Assembly: GCA_003162475.1 (NCBI GenBank)
Contig: PMOI01000022.1
Span: forward strand, 117,936-181,935
From: Acidimicrobiaceae bacterium
GTDB taxonomy: Bacteria > Actinomycetota > Acidimicrobiia > Acidimicrobiales > RAAP-2
Direction: 5' to 3'
Length of the DNA: 64,000 bases
The position numbers and the translations under genes are program-made. Below, one piece after another: positions 8,269 to 16,026 of the stretch; position 1 is the stretch's first letter, and the number at the start of each line of letters is the position of its first letter. The notes under the pieces were generated by a model that saw only the letters and a program-made list of their open reading frames with translations, did no database searches and was not told the DNA's origin.

Positions 8269-10023
8269 TTAGTTATCGATCATCCCACCGCCGCGTAGCG
8301 CGGGAAGCGCCGTTGCGCGCATCCTCCTCAACACTCGGTGTGATATTGGGCGAACGTCAGGGTGCACCCCGCCGTTCGCCTCCGCCGCCGACTGCCATGT
8401 CGCAGCGCGCTTCGCGAATGTCGCTTCGTCATTTAATTGCAAACAGTCGATTCGATCAGTCGCAATGTTGATCGTGATCGTGTCTCCATCTTCGACCAAT
8501 GCGATTGGACCTCCCAGAAATGCCTCTGGAGCAACATGACCTACGACTAATCCAACGGAGCCACCCGAGAATCGAGCGTCGGTCATTAGGCCAATGGTGA
8601 TGCCCTTTTGTCGGCAGAGGGTGGTGATCTTCGATGTGGGCTCGAGCATTTCGGGCATCCCAGGAGCGCCGCGTGGGCCTTCGTATCGAATCACCACCAT
8701 GTCGCCGTCCTGGAACTCTTCCGGTCGCTGATCCAGAGCCTCCCTCAGGGAGAGCTCGCTATTGAACACTCTCGCCCGACCTACGAAGACGTCATCGGAT
8801 ATTCCACTTTCGACACCGGCGAGTTTCAAGATGGCTCCGCCGTCGGGCGCAAGATTTCCCGCTAGCAGGCGAAGTCCGCCAGTCTCCTTGAAGGGTCTGG
8901 CAATGGAGTAGATGACGTCGTGATCTGGCAATGGCGGAGCGAGTCGTTCAATCTGGTCTGAGAGCGTCTCTCCGGTGCAAGTGATGGCAGTGCCGTCGAG
9001 GAATCCGGCGTCAAGAAGATCTCTGACAATTACCGGAATTCCGCCCTTTGCCTCGATGTCCGGCATTGAGTAAGAGCCAAAGGGTCTCATGTTGACTAGA
9101 ACCGGAAGCCGACGTGAAAGATCGTTGAACTCCGCCTGGCTGAGCACCTCGCTCCAGAGGTCAAGTCCAGCAGCGCGCGCAATCTCAACGCTGTGCAGCA
9201 TCACGTTGGTCGAGCCTCCCATCGCGGCAGCGACAGTCAATGCGTTGCGAAGGGACGCGGGAGTAACGATGTCTCGTGGACGGATGTTCGAAGCGGTCAT
9301 CGTTACGAGGCAGTCAACGAGTTGACTTGGGAATTCTGAGATTCGCCGCGGATCGTCCGAAGCTGGGGACACCATATGAAGTGGCTCCAGACCCAAGACG
9401 CTAATGAAAGTCTGCATCGTGTTGTACGTAAACATTCCGCCGCAACTGCCCTGGCCGGGGCAGGCATTGAGTGCCATTTTCGTCCGGACCTCGGGGTCGG
9501 GATCCGAAGCCGCCTGAAAGGCCGAGACGAGATCGATGCGCTCTCCAGATTCAGGGTCGATACCGGGCCTGATTGAACCATCAGAAAGAATCACCGACGG
9601 CGCATTGTGCTCGAGCAGCGCTGCGAGGGTGCCCACCGGAGGCTTGTCACACGCAACGACCGCAATAAGGCCGGCGACACCATTGGCGGCGAGGTGCGTG
9701 GCGGATACGTCATTGACGAGTTCTCGACCAATCAGCGAATATCGCATTTCCGGTGTCCCGTTGAGCTGGCCGTCTGATACGCCCAAGGTGAAGGCTGGAG
9801 CAATCAGTCGCACGGGAAGTTTGTCCTTAGAGATGCGCTGGGACATTGCGGTGTGAACCGCAGCAACCTTCTGTTGGACGCCTAAGTAGCACTGGCTGTC
9901 GCCAAGATTCCCAAGCACGCCCCAGACCGGATCATGAATCTTCGCGACATCCTCGCCAAGGAACACGGCGGTCCCGACCCTTTGAACGTCGCGCCCGGGA
10001 TTATTCGAGTTTAGGTTTCTCAT
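8269..10023 (-). CDS. IlvD/Edd-family dehydratase (dihydroxy-acid or sugar-acid)
   Basis: A 584-residue dehydratase with the three Fe-S cysteines of the family: GDSQCYL (first), VACDKPPVG (second) and GQGSCGGMFTYNT (third). The Mg2+ site VSDG, AMGGSTNVMLH, and the C-terminal catalytic serine segment TDARFSGGSVGLVVGH are also present. The remainder is divergent from branched-chain IlvD: there is no SWNEITPCN block, and PPVG replaces the usual PG-LM. Sugar-acid dehydration is therefore as likely as dihydroxyacid dehydration. I start at MRNLNS (10023); a longer open frame reaching 10650 lies antisense to another gene and is unlike the family. Codon use appears more AT-rich at third positions than its neighbours. 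No other ilv gene is near. Confidence 0.82.
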   Translation of the reverse strand: MRNLNSNNPGRDVQRVGTAVFLGEDVAKIHDPVWGVLGNLGDSQCYLGVQQKVAAVHTAMSQRISKDKLPVRLIAPAFTLGVSDGQLNGTPEMRYSLIGRELVNDVSATHLAANGVAGLIAVVACDKPPVGTLAALLEHNAPSVILSDGSIRPGIDPESGERIDLVSAFQAASDPDPEVRTKMALNACPGQGSCGGMFTYNTMQTFISVLGLEPLHMVSPASDDPRRISEFPSQLVDCLVTMTASNIRPRDIVTPASLRNALTVAAAMGGSTNVMLHSVEIARAAGLDLWSEVLSQAEFNDLSRRLPVLVNMRPFGSYSMPDIEAKGGIPVIVRDLLDAGFLDGTAITCTGETLSDQIERLAPPLPDHDVIYSIARPFKETGGLRLLAGNLAPDGGAILKLAGVESGISDDVFVGRARVFNSELSLREALDQRPEEFQDGDMVVIRYEGPRGAPGMPEMLEPTSKITTLCRQKGITIGLMTDARFSGGSVGLVVGHVAPEAFLGGPIALVEDGDTITINIATDRIDCLQLNDEATFAKRAATWQSAAEANGGVHPDVRPISHRVLRRMRATALPALRGGGMIDN

Positions 10024-10221
10024 CTCGCTCAAATCGGATTCACTGGCGGCGACATTCGCGCATCCAGGCTCCCAACATGTTAGGACCTTGGTTTCACGAT
10101 AGAAATATTCGGCGTGAACGGAGGGCGGTTTCAAGTCGATATCGGCAACGATTGTGGTTCGAGACGCACCCTTTAGGTTGGGAGTGACGGGCACGAAGTG
10201 GTGTCCAAAAGGAGTGACGAC

Positions 10222-10698
10222 ATGGAGATCATCCGCAATCCCGACGGGAGCCTGGTGGTACCTATTCCAGAGAAGCGGCATCACGACAGTGACGACGCAG
10301 TCGACACTCCGAGCGGTGACGGCGTTGACCTGGTCGCAGAACCAACGACTCGACTGTTGCATCCCGGTGAAGGAGGCTATAGCGAGGCCCTTGCCGAATG
10401 GGATCTTCAACAAAATCCAGATCGCGCGCCCGCCGTCTCGACCGCGAGTGGACGAGAAGAAGCGATGAACGTCGTGCACACCGTCGCCGAGTCGCCCGAC
10501 CATGACGTTGTCGGCGCGCTCAAAGACGTCCACGACACCGAAGCGAGCGGCGAGGCGCTGCGACACGTGCTGATTGGGGGGACTCACTCGGTCGAGGCCT
10601 TCTCCGAAGAAGTTGCGGAAGCCGAAGGGGGCGAACCACTCCCGGCCCACAAGATGACCAAGATCATTGGCGAAGTCTTAGCCGAGCTGGACAAGTAG
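10222..10698 (+). CDS. Acidic hypothetical protein
   Basis: About 158 residues from ATG 10222, which is preceded by AAGGAGTG at good spacing; a GTG at 10198 is a poorer start. The protein is strongly acidic and polar (clusters of Asp/Glu, few hydrophobic runs) with no signal peptide, helix or catalytic motif. Short phrases such as NPDGSLVVPIPE near the N-terminus and GGEPLPAHKMTKIIGEVLAELDK at the C-terminus look ordered, with a loose middle. It is divergent from the IlvD/Edd gene with about 200 bases between the starts. I do not recognise the family. Confidence 0.6.
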   Translation: MEIIRNPDGSLVVPIPEKRHHDSDDAVDTPSGDGVDLVAEPTTRLLHPGEGGYSEALAEWDLQQNPDRAPAVSTASGREEAMNVVHTVAESPDHDVVGALKDVHDTEASGEALRHVLIGGTHSVEAFSEEVAEAEGGEPLPAHKMTKIIGEVLAELDK

Positions 10699-10711
10699 AC
10701 GGTCCGTCCTT

Positions 10712-10733
10712 GCGCCATCTAAGAGGGTGGCGC
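10712..10733 (+). terminator. Hairpin after the acidic hypothetical gene
   Basis: GCGCCA at 10712-10717 and TGGCGC at 10728-10733 form a perfect six-base-pair stem with a ten-base loop, 14 bases after the stop codon. No clear T-run follows, so it would be a weak intrinsic terminator or a 3'-end structure. Confidence 0.4.
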
Positions 10734-11124
10734 TCGGATCGTATTTGTAGGTTGTCAAGGCCTTCAGGTTCCCGTTGGGAGGCGGCCCGTCGATTCAAAT
10801 CTGCGCCGGTCTCATCTGCACGAACCTACCCTCGAAGAAGTGGGAGACGAGTGAAGTTTCGAGAGTTACATTCCTCATAAATCGGTGTGAAAATGGTTAC
10901 TTTCATGTCGGTTTGAAAATGGACAATTAGGTCAACATTGACACCGCCGACCGATGCGCCATATAAACGCCACCCCGTAGTCAGTGTGAAAGCTTCGCGT
11001 TCAAAGGTGTCCGTCAAGCAAGATTGTTCGCTAAGGGATTCTCTGCGGGACGCCGTTCGCCAATGGTGCCCTCGTGGGTAGATTGGAACATTAAGGCTCT
11101 TCGTACGTCCACAAGGCAGGAGGC
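10734..11124. other. Intergenic stretch with possible IS remnant
   Basis: About 390 bases without a convincing gene, lower in GC than its surroundings, especially 10850-10930. It contains the pair of 14-base repeats described separately. A frame on the minus strand at 10826-11017 is open but has no ribosome site or family resemblance. The promoter for the glycosyltransferase gene must lie in the last part. Confidence 0.4.
10883..10922. repeat. Two 14-base direct repeats, IS21-like end
   Basis: CGGTGTGAAAATGG at 10883-10896 and CGGTTTGAAAATGG at 10909-10922 differ at one base and have a 26-base period. Multiple short direct repeats containing a (G/T)TGAAAATGG core are typical of IS21-family terminal regions, so this may be a stranded end of a lost element. 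No transposase or helper gene remains nearby. The alternative is a regulator binding site. Confidence 0.4.
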
Positions 11125-13785
11125 GTGTTGCCCTCTGGGAATCAAAGACATCTTGTGTGCACGATCGCCACGCCCAATTATCTGGGTCAACTTCTGGTCC
11201 TAGGCCGGTCCATTGCCACTGCCATGCCGTCGGCGGAGTTTCGCGTGCTGGTACTCCAGGACTGTGCCGACGTCGGGACCATACAGGAACGCATCGATGG
11301 CTACCTCTCCGAGCTGAGCAGCGGTGCTAGCCATACGGCGCTCGTCATAGATCAGTGCGATTGGCGCGGCTTCGACGTCGATTCGGCGGCGTTGTTCTAC
11401 AACGTCCTCGAATTCGCCACGTCGGTCAAGCCGGCGCTCCTTCGGTCATTTCTTCTCGAGGGTTGGGATCGCGTCACATACTTAGACCCCGACATCCAGG
11501 TATTCAATGACTTCACCACGTTGCTCGATGACGACGCGGCGGTGTCGTTAACCCCCCATCTGCTTTCCGATATACCCGATGACGGCTACCGACCCTCGAC
11601 GGGCGACATCTTGAAAGCGGGCTTCTTCAACCTCGGGTTTTGCTCCGTTCGACCGAGTGCTTCGTCATTCCTCGATTGGTGGAGCGAACGACTTCAGTTC
11701 GACTGCACGACTAATGCCACCATGGGCTACTTCACGGATCAAAAGATCGTGGACCTGGCTCCCTTGATGACCAACGTGCAGATCATCAGCGAGCCAGGTT
11801 GCAACGTGGCGTACTGGAACCTCCACGATCGAAGCATCGTGATGGATGACGGCGTGTGGCGCGTCGCCCACAACGCGGTGCTCCACCCGCTCTACTTCTT
11901 TCACTTCAGCGGGTTTTCGGTATCGGGCACACCGTCACTCTCTGTCCACGCGACCCGCCGAGTGTTGGGCGACGCCGTTCCGCGGCTTTTCGCCAACCAG
12001 TACGCGCGGTTGCGCTCGGAGTCTGAAGAACTAAGTCCGGTCGCCTACAGCCTCGCAGGGGCGACCGCGTCGCGTCCATTACCAAGGAAGTGGAAGGAAG
12101 CGCTTCGCGAAGACGCTCGCACCCACGTACGAGCTGGATTCACCCTGCGCGAAGTCCGCGAGGAGATTTACCCCGCTCCAAGCGAAGATTCGTGGACGAC
12201 CTGTCTGGCGTGTGGCGACGAGCACCAAAACTTCGGTTCGCGAGTTCGATCGTTCCTCGCGGGGTGGTCGTGCCATCCCTCTTTACTCGGGACGCCCAAC
12301 GCGATCGGAGCGTTTTTCCGCGGCGATAGCTACCAGCATCGCGACGCTGCGTTCGAACAAATGGCGTGGGCCGGCAAGCATTTCACCAATCAGGCGCCCG
12401 GCCATGAGGAGCTCATGGAATCAGTCCTCGACGCCGCCGAGTACGCGATCAGGAACACGGTTGATCTGCGCCTCGTGGGCTACTTCACGTATCCGGCGGG
12501 AATTGGGCGCATCGCGCGCTGGACGCTGGGGATTCTCGACGACGTCGGCATACATCCAGCGATCGACCTTGTCGCGGTGGGTAGAGATTCACACGAGTAC
12601 TTGTCCACGCTGTTGCGTCGACGCAATCCGATGAGCGCGTCGACAGCGTCAGTCCTCTGTTTCATCAACGCCGACCAGTGGGAGAGCCACGTCATAGATC
12701 CAGGTCGAGTGAACACGTCGATCGCGCACGTGGAGGCGACGTGGGCGTGGGAACTTGAGTATGTCCCAGATGAAATGGGAGAGATCGTGGTGAAGGGCGG
12801 TATCGAGAGAGTACACGCGCTGTCGAACTGGAGCGTTCGAGCAATGGCGAAGGTGCTTCCCGTTCCCGTGCAACGGATGGCGCCCTTTGACGTAGGTCTG
12901 TTCGACGTGCTCAAGAATCGGCTGCCCATCGTTGATGACGACGCATCGACGCGTCGTTACATTCTCACCACTTTCGACGCCAAGAGCTACATAAGTCGAA
13001 AGAATCCCGAAGCGGCACTCGAGGTGTGGCGGCGCGTGCAGGACGACTATCCCGACTGTCGTCTCACGATTAAGTGCAGTGACTTGAGGGAGTACGCACC
13101 GGGCGAACTCCTCGACGCGATTGACGCCTCGCCGAGAACGGAACTCATTGACGAGCATCTCGACGACGACAAGTACCTCGCGCTCCTTCAAGGCTGTGAC
13201 GTGTACCTATCGCTACATCGATCAGAAGGGATGGGACTGACGCCGATCGAGGCGGGGTTGTGCGGATTGCCCGTTGTCTACACCAATTACGGCGGTGTTA
13301 CGGACTTTCTGGACAACGGCTTCTTTCCCGTGACCTACACACCCGTCCAGGTCGGCGAGAGCGCCCACGCGTCAGGTCCCTATGACCCTGCGGCTTGGTG
13401 GGCCGAGCCCGACCTTGACGTCGCTGAGCGCCAACTACGCCGGGCCCTTGATCTCGCGCGCGACGAGGCGCGAGAGTTGACGCTCGTGCACGACGTGAAG
13501 CGACTCCAAGAGAACCTCATCGCCGCCCAAGAAGAAGTCGTGAACACGGGCAAGAGGCTCGTCCATTTGGCCCGCGGGCGTGCGCGCAACGTCGTGAATG
13601 ATCCTCGCGCTGTGCGTGTTACACCCGAAGAATCCGAGTCCGATGACCTCGATAAGGGACCTAACCCCGTCATCTACCAGTTGCTCGTCGCTCCCTATCG
13701 TGGCTACCGAATCCTGCCGAAGTCGCTGCGTCACCAACTAAATCTCGCACTCAAGAAACTACGCGAGCAGCGAAACGTCCCGTAA
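11125..13785 (+). CDS. Two-domain glycosyltransferase
   Basis: About 886 residues with two apparent transferase units. The N-terminal part (roughly 10-300) opens with LVCTIATPNYLGQLLVLGRSI and carries VTYLDPDIQVF, a D-x-D metal/nucleotide-sugar motif in a GT-A, GT8-like context, followed by GFFNLGFCSVRPS. The C-terminal part (roughly 450-780) has VGYFTYPAGIGRIARW and LHRSEGMGLTPIEAGLCGLP, the E-x7-E-type signature of GT-B family GT4 enzymes. A basic tail follows. It has no signal peptide or helix. The role is presumably synthesis of a cell-envelope polysaccharide or glycan. Start is uncertain: GTG 11125 touches the AGGAGG site, and TTG 11128 is better spaced. No other glycan gene adjoins it. 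Confidence 0.83.
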   Translation: MLPSGNQRHLVCTIATPNYLGQLLVLGRSIATAMPSAEFRVLVLQDCADVGTIQERIDGYLSELSSGASHTALVIDQCDWRGFDVDSAALFYNVLEFATSVKPALLRSFLLEGWDRVTYLDPDIQVFNDFTTLLDDDAAVSLTPHLLSDIPDDGYRPSTGDILKAGFFNLGFCSVRPSASSFLDWWSERLQFDCTTNATMGYFTDQKIVDLAPLMTNVQIISEPGCNVAYWNLHDRSIVMDDGVWRVAHNAVLHPLYFFHFSGFSVSGTPSLSVHATRRVLGDAVPRLFANQYARLRSESEELSPVAYSLAGATASRPLPRKWKEALREDARTHVRAGFTLREVREEIYPAPSEDSWTTCLACGDEHQNFGSRVRSFLAGWSCHPSLLGTPNAIGAFFRGDSYQHRDAAFEQMAWAGKHFTNQAPGHEELMESVLDAAEYAIRNTVDLRLVGYFTYPAGIGRIARWTLGILDDVGIHPAIDLVAVGRDSHEYLSTLLRRRNPMSASTASVLCFINADQWESHVIDPGRVNTSIAHVEATWAWELEYVPDEMGEIVVKGGIERVHALSNWSVRAMAKVLPVPVQRMAPFDVGLFDVLKNRLPIVDDDASTRRYILTTFDAKSYISRKNPEAALEVWRRVQDDYPDCRLTIKCSDLREYAPGELLDAIDASPRTELIDEHLDDDKYLALLQGCDVYLSLHRSEGMGLTPIEAGLCGLPVVYTNYGGVTDFLDNGFFPVTYTPVQVGESAHASGPYDPAAWWAEPDLDVAERQLRRALDLARDEARELTLVHDVKRLQENLIAAQEEVVNTGKRLVHLARGRARNVVNDPRAVRVTPEESESDDLDKGPNPVIYQLLVAPYRGYRILPKSLRHQLNLALKKLREQRNVP

Positions 13786-13814
13786 GCCGTTGGCCACCAT
13801 AAGGGGACGTTCTA

Positions 13815-14036
13815 TTGCGTCGAAGGTACCGATCAAAAGACCGGCAAGATTCGACGTCGCACCATCACGATCTCAGCAAGAAGGTGACCGCCTCGCGTGG
13901 TCGGAGACGAAGGATCCTCGCCGCTATTCACGACGCAAAAACACGAACGTTAGCGACGATTGAACAAATAGTTGCGGAGCATTTTCCTACGATCGAACCA
14001 GATCGAAATGAGCGCTCATCGTCACCCAGCTCTTGA
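13815..14036 (+). CDS. Small basic hypothetical protein (doubtful)
   Basis: A 73-codon frame with TTG start; AAGGGG lies eight bases before it. The product is very basic in its first half (RRRYRSKD, then SRGRRRRILAAIHDAKTRTLATIEQ) and could form a helix. It overlaps the last 50 bases of the convergent YceI gene. With a rare start codon, no family resemblance and this overlap, it may well not be a gene. Confidence 0.22.
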   Translation: MRRRYRSKDRQDSTSHHHDLSKKVTASRGRRRRILAAIHDAKTRTLATIEQIVAEHFPTIEPDRNERSSSPSS

Positions 14037-14502
14037 TCAGGTTCGCTTTCTTCATGCCCAGCATCTCCTTCGTGACCACTACCTGCGTAGAGAGGCTCAC
14101 TGACTCACCCGCACGGCCAAGCTGCGCGAGCAAGGTGAGTGGCGTTGATCGTCCGTGAATGGCGAGATTGCCGAGCACGAGAACGTTGCCTGAGAGTGCG
14201 GAGCGAAGTTCGCTGACCTTGAAGGTGATGGTCGGAAAGTTAGCGACGTCAAAGAAGTCAGCGGAGCGAAGATGGTCGTCGCGTTTCTTTATCTTGGTGT
14301 CGATTGAGACGGGGTCGATGACGATCTCGCAGCTAAAGCGTCCGTCCGAACCAACATGAGCGGTCCCTTCGGTCGCCTGAAGGGTTCCCTTCGCACGGAA
14401 GAGCCATAAGGCCCTCGTGCGAAAGTTCACCGCAGTCTTCTCGTTATTCAGTGCCCACGTCCCGACGAAGTCGGCAAGATCCACGTTGGACTGCGTGGTC
14501 AT
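13987..14502 (-). CDS. YceI-like family protein
   Basis: A 171-residue YceI-type lipocalin-like barrel. Matches to the family are GTWALNNEKTAVNF at the N-terminus, IDPVSIDTKIKKRDDHLRSADFFDVANFPTITFKV in the middle (the T-xxx-RD-HL-S-DFFD-xxxP-I-F core) and a final strand ending AHFDLVRS. YceI proteins bind isoprenoid chains; this one has no signal peptide, so it would be cytosolic. Its ATG overlaps the stop of the upstream FMN reductase gene by four bases (ATGA), implying translational coupling and a shared function, perhaps in quinone or isoprenoid redox handling (inference). Confidence 0.85.
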   Translation of the reverse strand: MTTQSNVDLADFVGTWALNNEKTAVNFRTRALWLFRAKGTLQATEGTAHVGSDGRFSCEIVIDPVSIDTKIKKRDDHLRSADFFDVANFPTITFKVSELRSALSGNVLVLGNLAIHGRSTPLTLLAQLGRAGESVSLSTQVVVTKEMLGMKKANLIKSWVTMSAHFDLVRS

Positions 14503-15185
14503 TGTGCGGCCTTCACGCCAGACTCAACGCTGTCGGCAGCTTTGGCCGCTTGCGCCGCTGCCAGCGCCGCCCGACCACGAAAGCTACCCGGGACGAGCTC
14601 ACCGGAAGCGCGCGCCACCTCAAGCACGTGCGACCACCATGCCAAGTCATCGAGCATGACGTCCAGGCTCACGCTCGCCGCGAGGTCGCGCGCCTCACCA
14701 CTCTCGTCAAACGCAGTTGTCACGTACGGGATCAGGACGGTGTTGCGCAGCGGGACGCCTTCGCCCTCTATCACGACCTGGGCGAGATGCTCGACGGCCC
14801 GGATTCCCGCCCCAATGCCGCCGCTGTAACCGACGGCGGCGATTGGCTTGTTCCGGAAGGCGAAGGAGAAAAAGACACTGTCGATTGCGTTCTTTAGAAC
14901 CCCGGGAAGGCTGTGGTTGTACTCGGGCGTGATAAATATGAAAGCGTCGGCCTCTTTCACCTTGTTATTCCACGCCTTCACGATTGGCTCGGAGTATGTC
15001 GGGTTGCTGAAGTCGCCGATTGTGCCGATGTGCTCGGCGAAAATCGGCAACGGCCAGTCGCGAAGGTCGAGCACCTCGACGTCGAAGCCGGCGTGTGCAA
15101 CAGCCCTGGTGACGACCCAGGGCAGGACGAGATCGGCCGCTCGGGTCTCTCGCGTGCTTCCGACGATTATTTTCAATCTCGACAT
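14499..15185 (-). CDS. NADPH-dependent FMN reductase
   Basis: A 228-residue flavodoxin-fold reductase. The N-terminal phosphate-binding loop KIIVGSTRETRAADLVLPW and the ITPEYNHSLPGVLKNAIDSV segment near residues 80-100 (the PEYN-s-P-LKNaiD signature) identify the family, with AAVGYSGGIGAGIRAVEHL after it. It reduces FMN, quinones or chromate-like acceptors with NAD(P)H. ATG 15185 is chosen because GGAGGG lies about five bases upstream; the longer frame to 15437 crosses the divergent regulator's promoter. First gene of the two-gene operon with the YceI-like gene, probably repressed by the divergent MarR protein. Confidence 0.88.
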   Translation of the reverse strand: MSRLKIIVGSTRETRAADLVLPWVVTRAVAHAGFDVEVLDLRDWPLPIFAEHIGTIGDFSNPTYSEPIVKAWNNKVKEADAFIFITPEYNHSLPGVLKNAIDSVFFSFAFRNKPIAAVGYSGGIGAGIRAVEHLAQVVIEGEGVPLRNTVLIPYVTTAFDESGEARDLAASVSLDVMLDDLAWWSHVLEVARASGELVPGSFRGRAALAAAQAAKAADSVESGVKAAQ

Positions 15186-15236
15186 TTGACCCTCCATTGG
15201 ACAACTCCGTGTGAGATAGGTAGTGTATAGCCAATC

Positions 15237-15253
15237 ATTTGTGAGACACAAAT
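15237..15253. promoter_or_regulatory. Palindromic operator between FMN reductase and marR
   Basis: ATTTGTG-AGA-CACAAAT is a perfect seven-base inverted repeat with a three-base spacer in the 95-base divergent intergenic region. Size and symmetry fit a MarR dimer site. The likely target is the promoter pair of both flanking genes. Confidence 0.7.
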
Positions 15254-15280
15254 CCTCTGTCCCCCGTCTATGATAGGTGC

Positions 15281-15790
15281 GTGGACGAGATATCAACCAA
15301 ACAGGACTACCAGTCCCTACCGTTGCTTGATCACCTGGCTCGCCTCGGCCGTCGTGCCGCCGAGGCATCAATGTCACCCGGTGGCCTTCGTCCCAGGCAC
15401 CTCCACGCGCTCGGGCTCTTGAGTGAGCGTGGGCCATTGACCCAACAAGGCCTCGGGGAGGTATTGAGCCTCGACCCGAGCAACGTTGTCGGACTATTGA
15501 ATGAGCTTGAAGAACCCGGTCTGATCATCCGGCGGCGCGATCCCGTAGACCGGCGACGTCACATCGTCGAGATATCGGCCGCAGGCGAAGACGAGCTCGC
15601 CGTTGCTTATCTCCGACTCCACTTGGTCGAAGACGAACTTCTCGCCACACTCAGCGCCGAAGAACGCGCCACTCTCTATCACCTGCTTGTCCGCGCCGCG
15701 GGTACCGAATCGCCGCCATGCACGGCCAACGTGGAGCCACCATCGAATGATTGCTCCATCTCTCCGAGTGCGCGACTGCCAAAGACTTGA
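15281..15790 (+). CDS. MarR-family transcriptional regulator
   Basis: A 169-residue winged-helix protein with GTG start. Order of elements: helix 1 LPLLDHLARLGRRAAEA, GLRPRHLHALGLLSERGPLTQQGLGEVLSLDPSNVVGLLNELEEPGLIIRR (recognition helix within) and the wing RRDPVDRRRHIVEISAAGE, which is the D-x-R-D-x-R-R hallmark. Such dimers respond to phenolic, quinone or redox ligands. A perfect palindrome lies between it and the divergent reductase operon, so it probably controls both. The last 25 residues are loose and not family-like. Confidence 0.9.
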   Translation: MDEISTKQDYQSLPLLDHLARLGRRAAEASMSPGGLRPRHLHALGLLSERGPLTQQGLGEVLSLDPSNVVGLLNELEEPGLIIRRRDPVDRRRHIVEISAAGEDELAVAYLRLHLVEDELLATLSAEERATLYHLLVRAAGTESPPCTANVEPPSNDCSISPSARLPKT

Positions 15791-16026
15791 AGGGTGCTTG
15801 CACCAGTTTTTGATCGGGAATTCTTCTAAGAACCTTCGCGCGTCAGTTCTTCTCGCGTGCGCTGAAGGCACATCTCAATCGAGCGAGCTTCTCTTCATTC
15901 ACGATGTATCGACGGATCTTCAACGCGAGTTTTGAGGATCTCCTCGCGCACCGCTGGGTGTCCCAACACTCATCTCGATTGTCAGCGCTCGGAACACCGG
16001 CTCCTCGTCATTAACCTGTCAGTCGC

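Noticed and set aside
10024..10650. N-terminal extension of the IlvD/Edd frame
   Set aside because: Antisense to the acidic orphan gene and not family-like; the long frame is a product of GC-rich codon bias.
8079..11100. Genomic island integrated at tRNA-Arg
   Set aside because: The unusual genes lie on the 5' side of the tRNA, whereas integrases target the 3' end; no integrase or repeated tRNA end is seen.
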